From: Haemophilus parahaemolyticus
Lineage (GTDB): Bacteria > Pseudomonadota > Gammaproteobacteria > Enterobacterales > Pasteurellaceae
Reading direction: 5' to 3'
Length of the DNA stretch: 29,577 bases
Assembly (NCBI RefSeq): GCF_018373095.1
Contig: NZ_JAHAHT010000009.1
Location: 1-29,577 of the forward strand
Shown in pieces: positions 16,767 through 25,219 of the stretch. Below the pieces are notes generated by a model. It did no database searches. It was not told the origin of the DNA and saw nothing but the letters and a program-made list of their open reading frames with translations. Numbering within the stretch: the stretch's first letter is position 1; each line of letters starts with the position of its first letter. The translations under genes and the position numbers were made by a program.

Positions 16767-16794
16767 GTTCATTTTTTATTTGAGAGGATTAATT

Positions 16795-17697
16795 ATGTCT
16801 ATTTCGAAACGTGCTTTAGCAAAATTTACGTTAACCACTTTAGCCGTATTAACTTTAGCCGCATGCGGCAGCGGTGGAGGTAGCGGTGGCGGTAGTACTT
16901 CTTCTAACGTAAAAAATACAATTACTGAAACTGTAGCAAATAAGTTACCAAATTCAGTTTCTTCTACAACAGCTAAACTTTTAGGTAATGATGCAACATC
17001 TAAAACAGAGAAGAAAACTGAGCCTGAGAAAGATAAGATTACAGGTTATCGTTATGAGGGATACGATACTTTTATTCCTTGGTCACAAGATAGTCAAAAT
17101 ATTAATGTCTTAAAAGTGTGGGGAACAGAGATTACACTTGTTGATCCATCTCAGACTCAAGAAAACGGCTGGTTAAAAGGTGCTAACTCAAAAGAGACAG
17201 GGCTAACAAACAAAGTTATTGGTGGTAATTTACAAGATGCTCGTTATGGCGTAGTTATAAATCGTGATGAAAGCGTAGCTTTTGTTCAAGGTAAGGCGAC
17301 AGATGTAAATAATATTCCGACTACTGGCTTGGCTAAATATGAAGGTCAGCATGTTATTAATGCTGAAAATATTAATGCTGAAAATAAAGATGTACAAAAA
17401 GCAAAATTTGGATATCAGACAGGAAAAGCTGTCATTGATGTAAATTTTGATAATAAAACACTGACTGGGGCTTTAGAAATTCCACAACAAGGACAATCAG
17501 ATTATTTAGCTTTCTCAGCTAATATTTCTGGCAATAGTTTTAGCAATAGATCTTTTGGAAATAATGACATTCAAGTAGACGGTAAATTTTATGGCGAGCA
17601 TGCTGATGAGATGGCAGGCATTTACCGTACAGAAAAGAAATTCTCTGGAGCATTTGGAGCTAAAAAAGTTGAAAAATCAGAACAGCCAGAAAAATAA
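16795..17697 (+). CDS. Surface lipoprotein with TbpB-like C-terminal barrel domain
   Basis: A 300-residue lipoprotein. The signal peptide ends in lipobox LAAC with lipidated Cys24, followed by a flexible GSGGGSGGGS-type linker as in Neisseria fHbp/NHBA and TbpB. The middle is hydrophilic. The C-terminal ~90 residues alternate beta-strands and end with VDGKFYGEHADEMAGIY and FSGAFGAKK, the hallmark of the TbpB barrel domain (G.FYG....E..G.....GAFGAK). Such proteins are usually moved to the outer surface by a Slam translocon; no Slam gene is in the window. A 15-bp in-frame tandem repeat (INAEN twice) lies at about 17355-17384. ATG 16795 has GAGAGG upstream and gives a clean signal peptide; the frame from 16780 would spoil it. 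Ligand unknown. Confidence 0.85.
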   Translation: MSISKRALAKFTLTTLAVLTLAACGSGGGSGGGSTSSNVKNTITETVANKLPNSVSSTTAKLLGNDATSKTEKKTEPEKDKITGYRYEGYDTFIPWSQDSQNINVLKVWGTEITLVDPSQTQENGWLKGANSKETGLTNKVIGGNLQDARYGVVINRDESVAFVQGKATDVNNIPTTGLAKYEGQHVINAENINAENKDVQKAKFGYQTGKAVIDVNFDNKTLTGALEIPQQGQSDYLAFSANISGNSFSNRSFGNNDIQVDGKFYGEHADEMAGIYRTEKKFSGAFGAKKVEKSEQPEK

Positions 17698-17732
17698 TTT
17701 TATAGTTAAACATATCTAGCCTATAGCATTTA

Positions 17733-17780
17733 AATGCCCGTTTCCGCCATTTTGGAGCGAAAACGGGCATTCGTTTTTTT
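17733..17780 (+). terminator. Terminator of the lipoprotein gene
   Basis: AATGCCCGTTT (from 17733) pairs with AAACGGGCATT (to 17771), with CGC/GCG pairs further in, followed by a 7-T run at 17774-17780. Confidence 0.88.
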
Positions 17781-17808
17781 ATCTCCTCCACCTAAAAGCG
17801 GTTATTTT

Positions 17809-17824
17809 TGTGATCTTGCTCACA
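17809..17824 (+). promoter_or_regulatory. CRP-cAMP binding site of the fuc operon
   Basis: TGTGATCTTGCTCACA matches the CRP consensus half-sites TGTGA and TCACA at the correct 6-bp spacing. It is centred 106 bp before fucI. It predicts catabolite-sensitive activation, as known for sugar operons in Haemophilus and E. coli. A possible -10 (AATAAT at 17873-17878) would place the site near -69, compatible with class I activation; no good -35 is visible. Confidence 0.88.
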
Positions 17825-17922
17825 GAACTGAACATAAAATCGCGTTTTTCTTCAAAAAAGCCTTTCCCTGTGAATAATAAAAAACAGAAATTTTCTTTAT
17901 TCAACCAATCAGGAGAAATGCT

Positions 17923-19689
17923 ATGACTGCTTTGAAATCCACTCCCGTGAAAATTGGTATCCGCCCAACCATCGACGGTCGCCGTTTAGGAGTGCGTGAA
18001 TCACTCGAAGATCAAACAATGAATATGGCGAAAGCTGTGGCGAAATTGATTAGTTCAGAAGTTCGTCATACTAATGGCGATTTCGTGGAATGCGTAATCG
18101 CAGACAGCTGCATCGGTGGCGTGGCAGAATCTGCCGCTTGTGCCGAAAAATTTAAACGTGAGAATGTCGGTGCGGTGATTACGGTAACCCCTTGCTGGTG
18201 CTATGGTTCTGAAACCATTGATATGGATCCACACACACCAAAAGCGATTTGGGGTTTCAATGGTACAGAACGCCCAGGGGCAGTTTATTTAGCAGCAGCC
18301 CTTGCTGGTCATAACCAACTTGGTTTACCTGCTTTCTCTATTTACAGCCACGAAGTGCAAGAAGCAGACGACCAAACTATTCCAGCGGATGTGCGTGAAA
18401 AATTATTACGTTTTGCCCGTGCTGGTTTAGCTGTGGCAACTTTACGCGGTAAATCTTACCTCTCTATCGGATCTGTTTCGATGGGTATCGCAGGTTCTAT
18501 TGTGAACCAACCATTCTTCCAAGAATACTTAGGTATGCGTAACGAATACGTGGATATGTCTGAAATTACCCGCCGTATTGACCGTGGCATTTACGACCAT
18601 GAAGAATACGAACTTGCACTTGAATGGGCTAACGAATACTGCATTGACGGCGTTGATGTAAACGCACCAGAAAATCAAATGACTGCGGAAGAAAGAGCGG
18701 AGTTACGTAAAACTTTAGTCAAAATGACCATCATCGCACGCGATTTAATGGTCGGCAATCCAAAACTTGCTGAACTTAACTTTGGCGAAGAAGCGTTAGG
18801 CCACAATGCGATTGCAGCAGGTTTCCAAGGTCAACGCCATTGGACAGACCATCGTCCAAATGGCGACTTTATGGAAGCGATGTTGAACTCAACTTACGAC
18901 TGGAATGGCGTACGTCCTCCATACATTCTTGCCACTGAAAATGACAGCTTAAATGCCGTAAATATGTTGTTCGGTAACCTTTTAACTGGTCAAGCTCAAA
19001 TCTTTGCTGACGTACGTACTTACTGGAGTGAAGACTCTGTAGAACGTGTAACTGGCTGGCGCCCAGAAAATGGTTTCATTCACTTAATCAACTCTGGTTC
19101 TGCCGCATTAGATGGCACAGGTCAACACCAAGACAAAGATGGCAATCCTGTAGTGAAACCAGCTTGGGAAGTGACTGAGGCAGACGGCAAACGCTGCTTA
19201 GAAAATACGCGTTGGTGCCCTGCTGTGTATGAATACTTCCGTGGGGGCGGTTTATCTTCTCAATACCTCACCAAAGGTGGTATGCCATTTACCATGCATC
19301 GCATTAACTTTGTCAAAGGTGTAGGCCCTGTTCTTCAAATTGCAGAAGGTTGGTCAATCGAGTTACCTGAAAATGTACACGACATCTTAAATAAACGTAC
19401 CAATGAAACTTGGCCAACCACTTGGTTCGTGCCTCGTCTAAATGGTAAAGGTGCATTCAAAGATGTGTATTCTGTGATGGCAAACTGGGGTGCAAATCAC
19501 TGTGTAGCCACTTACGGACACGTTGGTGCAGACTTGATTACCTTAGCTTCAATGCTTCGTATTCCAGTTAATATGCATAACGTGGAAGAAAAAGATGTCT
19601 TCCGTCCAAGTGCATGGAATATGTTTGGTCAAGATAAAGAAGGCCAAGACTACCGTGCTTGTGCGAACTTTGGACCGCTTTATAAATAA
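17923..19689 (+). CDS. fucI: L-fucose isomerase
   Basis: A 588-residue cytoplasmic aldose-ketose isomerase (L-fucose to L-fuculose), Mn-dependent, hexameric in E. coli (591 aa). The sequence is close to the family throughout: KIGIRPTIDGRRLGVRESLE at the N-terminus, PPYILATENDSLNAVN with catalytic Glu339, IFADVRTYWS with the metal Asp about 24 residues later, and YGHVGADL with the C-terminal metal His. AGGAG lies before the ATG. It is the first gene of the operon, unlike E. coli where fucP comes first. A strong hairpin and a repeat element follow it. Confidence 0.98.
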   Translation: MTALKSTPVKIGIRPTIDGRRLGVRESLEDQTMNMAKAVAKLISSEVRHTNGDFVECVIADSCIGGVAESAACAEKFKRENVGAVITVTPCWCYGSETIDMDPHTPKAIWGFNGTERPGAVYLAAALAGHNQLGLPAFSIYSHEVQEADDQTIPADVREKLLRFARAGLAVATLRGKSYLSIGSVSMGIAGSIVNQPFFQEYLGMRNEYVDMSEITRRIDRGIYDHEEYELALEWANEYCIDGVDVNAPENQMTAEERAELRKTLVKMTIIARDLMVGNPKLAELNFGEEALGHNAIAAGFQGQRHWTDHRPNGDFMEAMLNSTYDWNGVRPPYILATENDSLNAVNMLFGNLLTGQAQIFADVRTYWSEDSVERVTGWRPENGFIHLINSGSAALDGTGQHQDKDGNPVVKPAWEVTEADGKRCLENTRWCPAVYEYFRGGGLSSQYLTKGGMPFTMHRINFVKGVGPVLQIAEGWSIELPENVHDILNKRTNETWPTTWFVPRLNGKGAFKDVYSVMANWGANHCVATYGHVGADLITLASMLRIPVNMHNVEEKDVFRPSAWNMFGQDKEGQDYRACANFGPLYK

Positions 19690-19719
19690 CGCAAGCGGTA
19701 AAAATTTGCGTATAAATTG

Positions 19720-19746
19720 CAAATTTCCTCGAATGGAGGAAATTTG
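19720..19746 (+). terminator. Intercistronic hairpin after fucI
   Basis: A perfect 11-bp stem (CAAATTTCCTC at 19720-19730, GAGGAAATTTG at 19736-19746) with a 5-nt loop. No T-run follows, so it is more likely to stabilise the fucI 3' end or thin out transcription than to terminate fully. Confidence 0.6.
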
Positions 19747-19750
19747 AAAA

Positions 19751-19842
19751 GATGCTACTTAAACGATGAGGTTGAATTTTCTGCCAAATCTCTCCCCCTC
19801 TTTGCTAAAGAGGGGGAAGAGAGCGGAGTAATAAGTAGCATC
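19751..19842. repeat. Second copy of dispersed hairpin repeat, between fucI and fucK
   Basis: GATGCTACTT (19751-19760) and AAGTAGCATC (19833-19842) are exact inverted ends. Between them lies a near-copy of the 8357 repeat arm: CTGCCAAATCTCTCCCCCTC at 19781-19800, then TTTGCTAAAGAGGGGG. The inner part forms its own CCCCCTCTTTGCTAAAGAGGGGG-type hairpin. The element separates fucI from fucK inside an otherwise tight operon. Confidence 0.75.
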
Positions 19843-19867
19843 ACATTTCAGAATTCAGGAGATAACC

Positions 19868-21301
19868 ATGGCAATTGCATTTATCTTCGACTGTGGTGCA
19901 ACCAACCTTCGCACCATTGCTATTGATGATACAGGGAAGATTTTAAGTGCTCACCATCTACCCAATAACACTCAACCTGGGGTAGAAAATCCAGATTATC
20001 ACATCTGGGCGATTGATGAAATTTGGGGCAAATTGCTCACCTGTGCGAAACAAACCTTAGCGGAATTAAGCCCAGAACAACGTCAGCAAATTGTGGGCAT
20101 TTCCGTGACCACCTTTGGTGTGGATGGTGCGTTATTTGACAAACAGGGCAACCAACTTTATCCGATTATTTCGTGGAAATGCCCACGTACCTTGCCAATT
20201 ATGACAAGCCTCGCAAATTACATTGATGTAGAAAAACTTTATCAACGTAATGGTGTAGGACATTACAGCTTTAATACCCTATTCAAACTGTTATGGCTTA
20301 AACAGTATCAACCTGAGGTTTATGCCAAAGCAAATAGTTTTATGTTTATTTCGTCTATCTTGACCTACCGTTTAACAGGCGTGCAAAGCACAGACCGCAC
20401 AATGGCAGGAACTTCTATGATGACTTGTATTGAGCAAGACGCTTGGGACGACGAAGTATTGAATTTATTGGGCTTGAGCAAAGAGCATTTCCCACCAATG
20501 AAAAGTGCAGGTGAGGTCATTGGCGGATTAAAAGCGGATCTTGCTGTTGAGTTAGGCTTGAGTGCTGATATTCCCGTGATTTCTTGCGGACACGATACTC
20601 AATTTGCGATTTTTGGATCAGGAGCAGATTATAACCAACCTGTTTTAAGCTCGGGTACTTGGGAAATTTTGATGGCTCGTACCCAACAGGCAAAACCAGA
20701 ATGGCAATTTGCTCAACACGGTTTAACGATTGAATTTGATAGTCAAGCGGGTTGCTTCAATCCTGGTGTGCAATGGGTAGCTTCAGGCATTATGGAATGG
20801 CTCGGCAAACGCTTCTTTACTGAAGTGGCAGGTACGGATGCTTATTATCGTACGATGATTGATGAAGCTCGTGCAATTCCTGCGGGGGCAAATGGCGTAA
20901 AACTGATTGGGAATTTTGATGGCACAACCAATCAAATGGGATCAATCGTTGGGCTTTCAATGCATACCAAACGAGGAGAAATTTACCGTGCAGGTCTGGA
21001 ATATATGGCTTACCGCCTAAAAGATGGCTTACAGCTCTTGCAAAAAGTAGGCAACTTCAATGCTGAAAGTTTAATTTGCGTAGGTGGTGGTTCGAAAAAT
21101 GCACTTTGGAATCAAATCCGTGCTGATGTGCTGAATTGTCCAGTTGATGTGGTGGATTTCCCAGAAACCACGGTTTTAGGTGCAGCGATGTTTACTTTCT
21201 TTGGTGCGGGTAGATTTGGCTCACCGCTCGAAGCTCAACAAGCGATGCGACCAACTGTTACAAGGATTGAGCCGTCAGAAAACAGCCAGTATTACAAATA
21301 A
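19868..21301 (+). CDS. fucK: L-fuculokinase
   Basis: A 477-residue FGGY-family sugar kinase that phosphorylates L-fuculose to L-fuculose-1-phosphate with ATP. The N-terminal FDCGATNLRTIAIDD is the phosphate-1 motif of the actin-like fold; VTTFGVDGALFDKQG, SCGHDTQFAIFGSG and the C-terminal CVGGGSKNALWNQIRAD are characteristic of FucK. Length agrees with E. coli FucK (about 472-482). ATG 19868 has AGGAGA seven bases upstream. In H. influenzae this gene is also used in MLST schemes. It is the second gene of the operon. Confidence 0.97.
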   Translation: MAIAFIFDCGATNLRTIAIDDTGKILSAHHLPNNTQPGVENPDYHIWAIDEIWGKLLTCAKQTLAELSPEQRQQIVGISVTTFGVDGALFDKQGNQLYPIISWKCPRTLPIMTSLANYIDVEKLYQRNGVGHYSFNTLFKLLWLKQYQPEVYAKANSFMFISSILTYRLTGVQSTDRTMAGTSMMTCIEQDAWDDEVLNLLGLSKEHFPPMKSAGEVIGGLKADLAVELGLSADIPVISCGHDTQFAIFGSGADYNQPVLSSGTWEILMARTQQAKPEWQFAQHGLTIEFDSQAGCFNPGVQWVASGIMEWLGKRFFTEVAGTDAYYRTMIDEARAIPAGANGVKLIGNFDGTTNQMGSIVGLSMHTKRGEIYRAGLEYMAYRLKDGLQLLQKVGNFNAESLICVGGGSKNALWNQIRADVLNCPVDVVDFPETTVLGAAMFTFFGAGRFGSPLEAQQAMRPTVTRIEPSENSQYYK

Positions 21302-21321
21302 ATAATAAAAGGAGACATTCT

Positions 21322-21756
21322 ATGTTAAAAGGTATCCACCCCGCAATTTCCCCAGAATTATTAAAAATTTTGGCTGAAATGGGACACGGGGACGAATTGG
21401 TCCTTTCTGATGCTCACTTTCCAGCACATCAATTACATCACAAAGTAATTCGTGCTGATGGTGTTGACATCCCCACTTTATTGCTTGGCATTACTCCGCT
21501 GTTTGAATTCGACCAATACGTTGAAGCACCATTAGCAATGATGCAAGCGGTAGAAGGAGATAGCCTCGATCCAAGCGTAGAAGCTCGTTATTTAGAAGCT
21601 ATCAAAAAAATTAACGGCACTGCACCAAAAGTAGAACGCGTCGAACGCTTTGCTTTTTATGAGCGTGCTAAAAAAACTTATGCCGTTGTAATCACAGGCG
21701 AAACTGCCAAATATGGCAATGTGATTATTAAGAAAGGCGTTACGCCTGTGGAATAA
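21322..21756 (+). CDS. fucU: L-fucose mutarotase
   Basis: A 144-residue RbsD/FucU-family protein that interconverts alpha and beta anomers of L-fucose, feeding the isomerase. MLKGIHPAISPELLKILAEM is the canonical start; His22 in MGHGDE and Asp30 in SDAHFPA are the conserved active-site residues, and the C-terminal YGNVIIKKGV supplies the last conserved Tyr/Asn. Length matches E. coli (140). An AGGAGA ribosome site sits in the 20-bp gap after fucK. Confidence 0.97.
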   Translation: MLKGIHPAISPELLKILAEMGHGDELVLSDAHFPAHQLHHKVIRADGVDIPTLLLGITPLFEFDQYVEAPLAMMQAVEGDSLDPSVEARYLEAIKKINGTAPKVERVERFAFYERAKKTYAVVITGETAKYGNVIIKKGVTPVE

Positions 21757-21817
21757 CCCTACAAGCGGTTAAAAATCTTAGAAATTTTACTAATCTTACA
21801 ATAAAAAGGTGAATCAA

Positions 21818-22465
21818 ATGAACAGACTAGAACTTTCTCAAAAAATTATTGATACCTGTATGGAAATGACACGTCTTGGTTTAAACCAAGGTACTGCAGG
21901 AAATGTGAGTGTGCGTTATAAAGACGGTATGCTTATTACCCCAACAGGTAAACCTTACGAACTTACTAAACCTGAAGACATCGTTTACGTAGATAAAAAC
22001 GGTAAACACGAAGAGGGAAAATTACCTTCAAGTGAATGGCAATTCCACCTAGCGGCGTATGAAGCACGCCCAGAAGCGAATGCAGTAGTACATAACCACG
22101 CGAAAAACTGTGCAGGGCTTTCTATTCTCGAAAAACCGATTCCGCCCATTCACTATATGATTGCAGTTGGTGGTACAGATCATATCCCTTGCGTGCCTTA
22201 TGCTACTTTCGGTACACATCAATTGGCTGATTATGTGCGTGAAGGGATTAAAGAAAGCAAAGCGATTTTACTTTCACACCACGGTTTAATTGCGTGTGAG
22301 TCTAACCTTGATAAAGCGTTATGGCTTGCTCACGAAGTAGAAGTGTTGGCAACGTGGTATTTGCAACTGTTATCGACAGGCTTAGATATTCCGCTACTCA
22401 GCAAAGAGCAAATGGCGGTTGTGCTTGAAAAATTTAAATCTTACGGATTACGTATTGAAGAATAA
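21818..22465 (+). CDS. fucA: L-fuculose-1-phosphate aldolase
   Basis: A 215-residue class II aldolase that splits L-fuculose-1-phosphate to DHAP and L-lactaldehyde. Zinc ligands and base lie at the same numbers as in E. coli FucA: Glu73 (SSEW), His92 and His94 (VHNHA), His155 (SHHGLIACE). The block RLGLNQGTAGNVSVRY is nearly invariant. A GTG at 21809 could extend the frame by three codons, but ATG 21818 gives exactly the 215-residue family length and has AAGG at a proper distance. An uptake-signal-like ACAAGCGGTT lies in the gap after fucU. Confidence 0.97.
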   Translation: MNRLELSQKIIDTCMEMTRLGLNQGTAGNVSVRYKDGMLITPTGKPYELTKPEDIVYVDKNGKHEEGKLPSSEWQFHLAAYEARPEANAVVHNHAKNCAGLSILEKPIPPIHYMIAVGGTDHIPCVPYATFGTHQLADYVREGIKESKAILLSHHGLIACESNLDKALWLAHEVEVLATWYLQLLSTGLDIPLLSKEQMAVVLEKFKSYGLRIEE

Positions 22466-22507
22466 TCCTAGCTGAAATCATACCCATTCAATATGAGGAA
22501 ACATATT

Positions 22508-23794
22508 ATGAGTGCTAAAGTTTTAGAAAAGAAATTCCTTGTTCCCTTCATTTTAATTACGAGCTTATTTGCCCTTTGGGGATTTGCGAATGATATTACC
22601 AACCCAATGGTTGCCGTATTCCAAACTGTAATGGAAATCCCTGCCTCTGAAGCGGCACTTGTGCAATTTGCCTTCTATGGTGGTTACGGCACAATGGCAA
22701 TCCCAGCTGCACTTTTTGCTAGCCGTTATAGTTATAAAGCTGGCATTATGTTGGGCTTAGTTCTTTATGCAATCGGGGCATTTTTATTCTGGCCTGCCGC
22801 AAAATATGAAGTGTTTAATTTCTTCTTAATTTCACTTTATATCTTAACTTTCGGCTTGGCTTTCTTAGAAACCACAGCAAATCCTTATATTCTTGCAATG
22901 GGTGATCCTCAAACCGCAACGCGTCGTTTGAATTTTGCACAATCTTTCAACCCACTAGGCTCAATTACAGGGATGTTCGTTGCCTCTCAATTAGTACTGA
23001 CTAATTTAGAATCAGACAAACGCGATGCGGCAGGTAACTTAATTTTCCATACACTTTCAGAAGCCGAAAAAATGGGTATTCGTACTCATGACTTAGCTGA
23101 AATTCGCGATCCTTATGTTGCGTTAGGTTTCGTTGTGGTTACCGTGCTTATCATCATCGGCCTTTATAAAATGCCATCAGTAAAAGTAGAAGAAGGTGCT
23201 CGTATCTCATTTAAAGAATCTTTTGGTCGCTTAATTCAAAGAGCAAAATATCGTGAAGGTGTGATTGCACAAGTATTCTATGTGGGTGTGCAAATTATGT
23301 GCTGGACATTCATCGTACAATACGCTGAGCGTTTAGGTTTCACTAAATCGGAAGGTCAAAACTTTAACATTATCGCGATGGGTATCTTCATTGTGAGCCG
23401 TTTTGTCAGCACCAGTTTAATGAAATATCTTAAAGCTGAATTTATGTTAATGCTCTTTGCTATCGGCGGATTCTTCAGCATCTTAGGTGTCATTTTCATC
23501 GACGGAGTATGGGGCTTATATTGCTTAATCTTAACTTCAGGCTTTATGTCTCTTATGTTCCCAACTATCTACGGTATCGCTTTAGATGGCTTGAAAGAAG
23601 AATCAACTTTAGGTGCAGCAGGTTTAGTCATGGCGATTGTGGGCGGTGCGTTAATGCCACCACTACAAGGTATGATCATTGACCAAGGTGTTGTTATGGG
23701 TATCCCAGCTGTAAACTTCTCATTCATCTTACCACTTATCTGTTTTGTGATGATTTCAATCTACGGTTACAGATGCTGGAAAGTCTTAAAATAA
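22508..23794 (+). CDS. fucP: L-fucose:proton symporter
   Basis: A 428-residue major-facilitator-family sugar porter with about 12 transmembrane helices in the inner membrane. FALWGFANDITNPMV carries the conserved Asn-Asp pair of helix 1 (D46 in E. coli FucP), and the block FLETTANPYILAMG with NFAQSFNPLG carries the conserved Glu and Asn of the family. The frame opens at 22493, but ATG 22508 (MSAKVLEKKF) has TGAGGA correctly spaced and is the likely start. Its position fifth in the operon supports dedicated fucose uptake. Confidence 0.95.
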   Translation: MSAKVLEKKFLVPFILITSLFALWGFANDITNPMVAVFQTVMEIPASEAALVQFAFYGGYGTMAIPAALFASRYSYKAGIMLGLVLYAIGAFLFWPAAKYEVFNFFLISLYILTFGLAFLETTANPYILAMGDPQTATRRLNFAQSFNPLGSITGMFVASQLVLTNLESDKRDAAGNLIFHTLSEAEKMGIRTHDLAEIRDPYVALGFVVVTVLIIIGLYKMPSVKVEEGARISFKESFGRLIQRAKYREGVIAQVFYVGVQIMCWTFIVQYAERLGFTKSEGQNFNIIAMGIFIVSRFVSTSLMKYLKAEFMLMLFAIGGFFSILGVIFIDGVWGLYCLILTSGFMSLMFPTIYGIALDGLKEESTLGAAGLVMAIVGGALMPPLQGMIIDQGVVMGIPAVNFSFILPLICFVMISIYGYRCWKVLK

Positions 23795-23798
23795 ATTT

Positions 23799-23823
23799 CT
23801 GATGGCACAGGATGTGCCATCAG
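23799..23823 (+). terminator. Hairpin between fucP and fucO
   Basis: A perfect 11-bp stem, CTGATGGCACA and TGTGCCATCAG, around a 3-nt loop, followed by a pyrimidine-rich but not T-only tract. It is likely to attenuate or protect the transcript so that fucO is expressed at a different level. Confidence 0.65.
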
Positions 23824-23860
23824 TCCCTCTTCTTTAATTTGTAAAATCATGGAGTCTATT

Positions 23861-25012
23861 ATGGCTAATCGAATCATTCTTAATGAAACCAGTTATCATG
23901 GTGCAGGCGCGATTGGACATCTTGTTGATGAAGTACGCAGTCGCCAATTCAAAAAAGCTTTTGTTGTGACTGACAAAGAATTAGTGAAATTCAAAGTTGT
24001 CGAGAAAGTTACCCGCTTGTTAGATGAAGCAGGATTACCTTACGAGATCTTTGATGAAGTCAAAGCTAATCCAAGCGTAGAGGTGATTAAGCAAGGCGTA
24101 GCAAAATTTAAAGCCAGCGGTGCGGATTATTTAATTGCTATTGGTGGCGGTTCACCAATTGATAGCTCAAAAGCGATTGGGATTATTATCGACAACCCTG
24201 AATTTAGTGACGTATTATCACTGGAAGGTGTAGCGCCAACGCGTAATAAATGTGTACCGATTATCGCTATTCCAACTACCGCAGGGACTGCAGCTGAAGT
24301 GACAATTAACTATGTTATTACCGATGAAGAGAAAAAACGCAAATTCGTTTGTGTTGACGTGCATGATGTGCCCATCGTTGCATTAGTCGATCCAGAAATG
24401 ATGGAAAGTATGCCAAAAGGTTTAACTGCAGCAACTGGTATGGATGCCTTAACTCACGCCATCGAAGGTTATACTACCAAAGCTGCTTGGGCATTAACCG
24501 ATGCATTACACTTAGAAGCAATCCGCTTGATCTCTAGCTCCTTACGTGGTGCGGTGGCTAATACCAAAGAAGGCCGAGAAGGTATGGCACTCGGTCAATA
24601 TGTTGCAGGTATGGGCTTCTCAAATGTGGGATTAGGTATTGTACATAGTATGGCTCACCCTCTTTCTGCCTACTACGACACACCACACGGCATTGCAAAT
24701 GCAGTGTTATTACCTTATGTTCTAGCATTCAATGCACCGGCAACAGGTGAGAAATTCCGAGAAATTGCACGCGCAATGGGCGTTAAAGGCGTTTATGACA
24801 TGAGCCAAGAAGAGTATCGTCAAGCTGCTATTGATGCAGTAAAACAACTCTCGCATGATGTTGGCATTCCAGAAAAATTACATATGATTGGTGTGAAAGA
24901 GGAAGATTTAGTGTCCCTTTCTCAAGATGCACTGAAAGATGTATGCACAGGCGGCAATCCGCGTGATTGCACAGCAGAAGAGATCCTAGAAATCTACAAA
25001 ACAGCTTTTTAA
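23861..25012 (+). CDS. fucO: Lactaldehyde reductase (1,2-propanediol-forming)
   Basis: A 383-residue iron-dependent (group III) alcohol dehydrogenase that reduces L-lactaldehyde to L-1,2-propanediol with NADH, the redox sink of anaerobic fucose use. The NAD motif GGGSPIDSSKA is at 95-105. Metal ligands fit the family: Asp195 and His199 in MDALTHAIEG, His262 in VHSMAHPL, His276 in TPHG. The length equals E. coli FucO. ATG 23861 (MANRIILNET, as in E. coli MANRMILNET) is preferred to the frame start at 23849. H. influenzae Rd, as I recall its fuc locus, lacks this gene next to the others. Confidence 0.96.
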   Translation: MANRIILNETSYHGAGAIGHLVDEVRSRQFKKAFVVTDKELVKFKVVEKVTRLLDEAGLPYEIFDEVKANPSVEVIKQGVAKFKASGADYLIAIGGGSPIDSSKAIGIIIDNPEFSDVLSLEGVAPTRNKCVPIIAIPTTAGTAAEVTINYVITDEEKKRKFVCVDVHDVPIVALVDPEMMESMPKGLTAATGMDALTHAIEGYTTKAAWALTDALHLEAIRLISSSLRGAVANTKEGREGMALGQYVAGMGFSNVGLGIVHSMAHPLSAYYDTPHGIANAVLLPYVLAFNAPATGEKFREIARAMGVKGVYDMSQEEYRQAAIDAVKQLSHDVGIPEKLHMIGVKEEDLVSLSQDALKDVCTGGNPRDCTAEEILEIYKTAF

Positions 25013-25044
25013 GTAGAACTATAATAAAAACTTAACTCCGTATT

Positions 25045-25083
25045 GCCCGATTGTTTGTCGTGTTTGAATAATCGGGCTTTTTT
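25045..25083 (+). terminator. Terminator of the fuc operon
   Basis: GCCCGATT (25045-25052) pairs with AATCGGGC (25070-25077) and a six-T run follows. The loop is 17 nt. Confidence 0.85.
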
Positions 25084-25110
25084 GTGTGCTGATAAATTTT
25101 CAGTATTTAG

Positions 25111-25125
25111 TTGCAAAAAATGCAA
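25111..25125. promoter_or_regulatory. LysR-type operator candidate upstream of ilvC
   Basis: TTGCAAAAAATGCAA is a perfect 5-5-5 dyad (TTGCA-N5-TGCAA) of the T-N11-A form used by LysR-family activators. Its centre is about 65 bp before the predicted ilvC start point, the usual activator position. IlvY is the LysR-type regulator of ilvC in enterobacteria; no ilvY is adjacent here. Confidence 0.5.
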
Positions 25126-25147
25126 TATAAAATCTCAATAATATCAA

Positions 25148-25176
25148 TTTACGCAATAAAATGATTGAACTATACT
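25148..25176 (+). promoter_or_regulatory. ilvC promoter
   Basis: A -35 TTTACG (25148-25153), 17-bp spacer and -10 TATACT (25171-25176) give a sigma70-type promoter with a predicted start near 25183, 37 bp before the ilvC ATG. Confidence 0.65.
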
Positions 25177-25219
25177 GCGTCCAACTTAAACAACCCCATT
25201 TTAAAGAAGGAATGCAAAT

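Noticed and set aside
19717..19926. 69-codon ORF between fucI and fucK
   Set aside because: It runs through two hairpins and the dispersed repeat and overlaps the fucK start in another frame.
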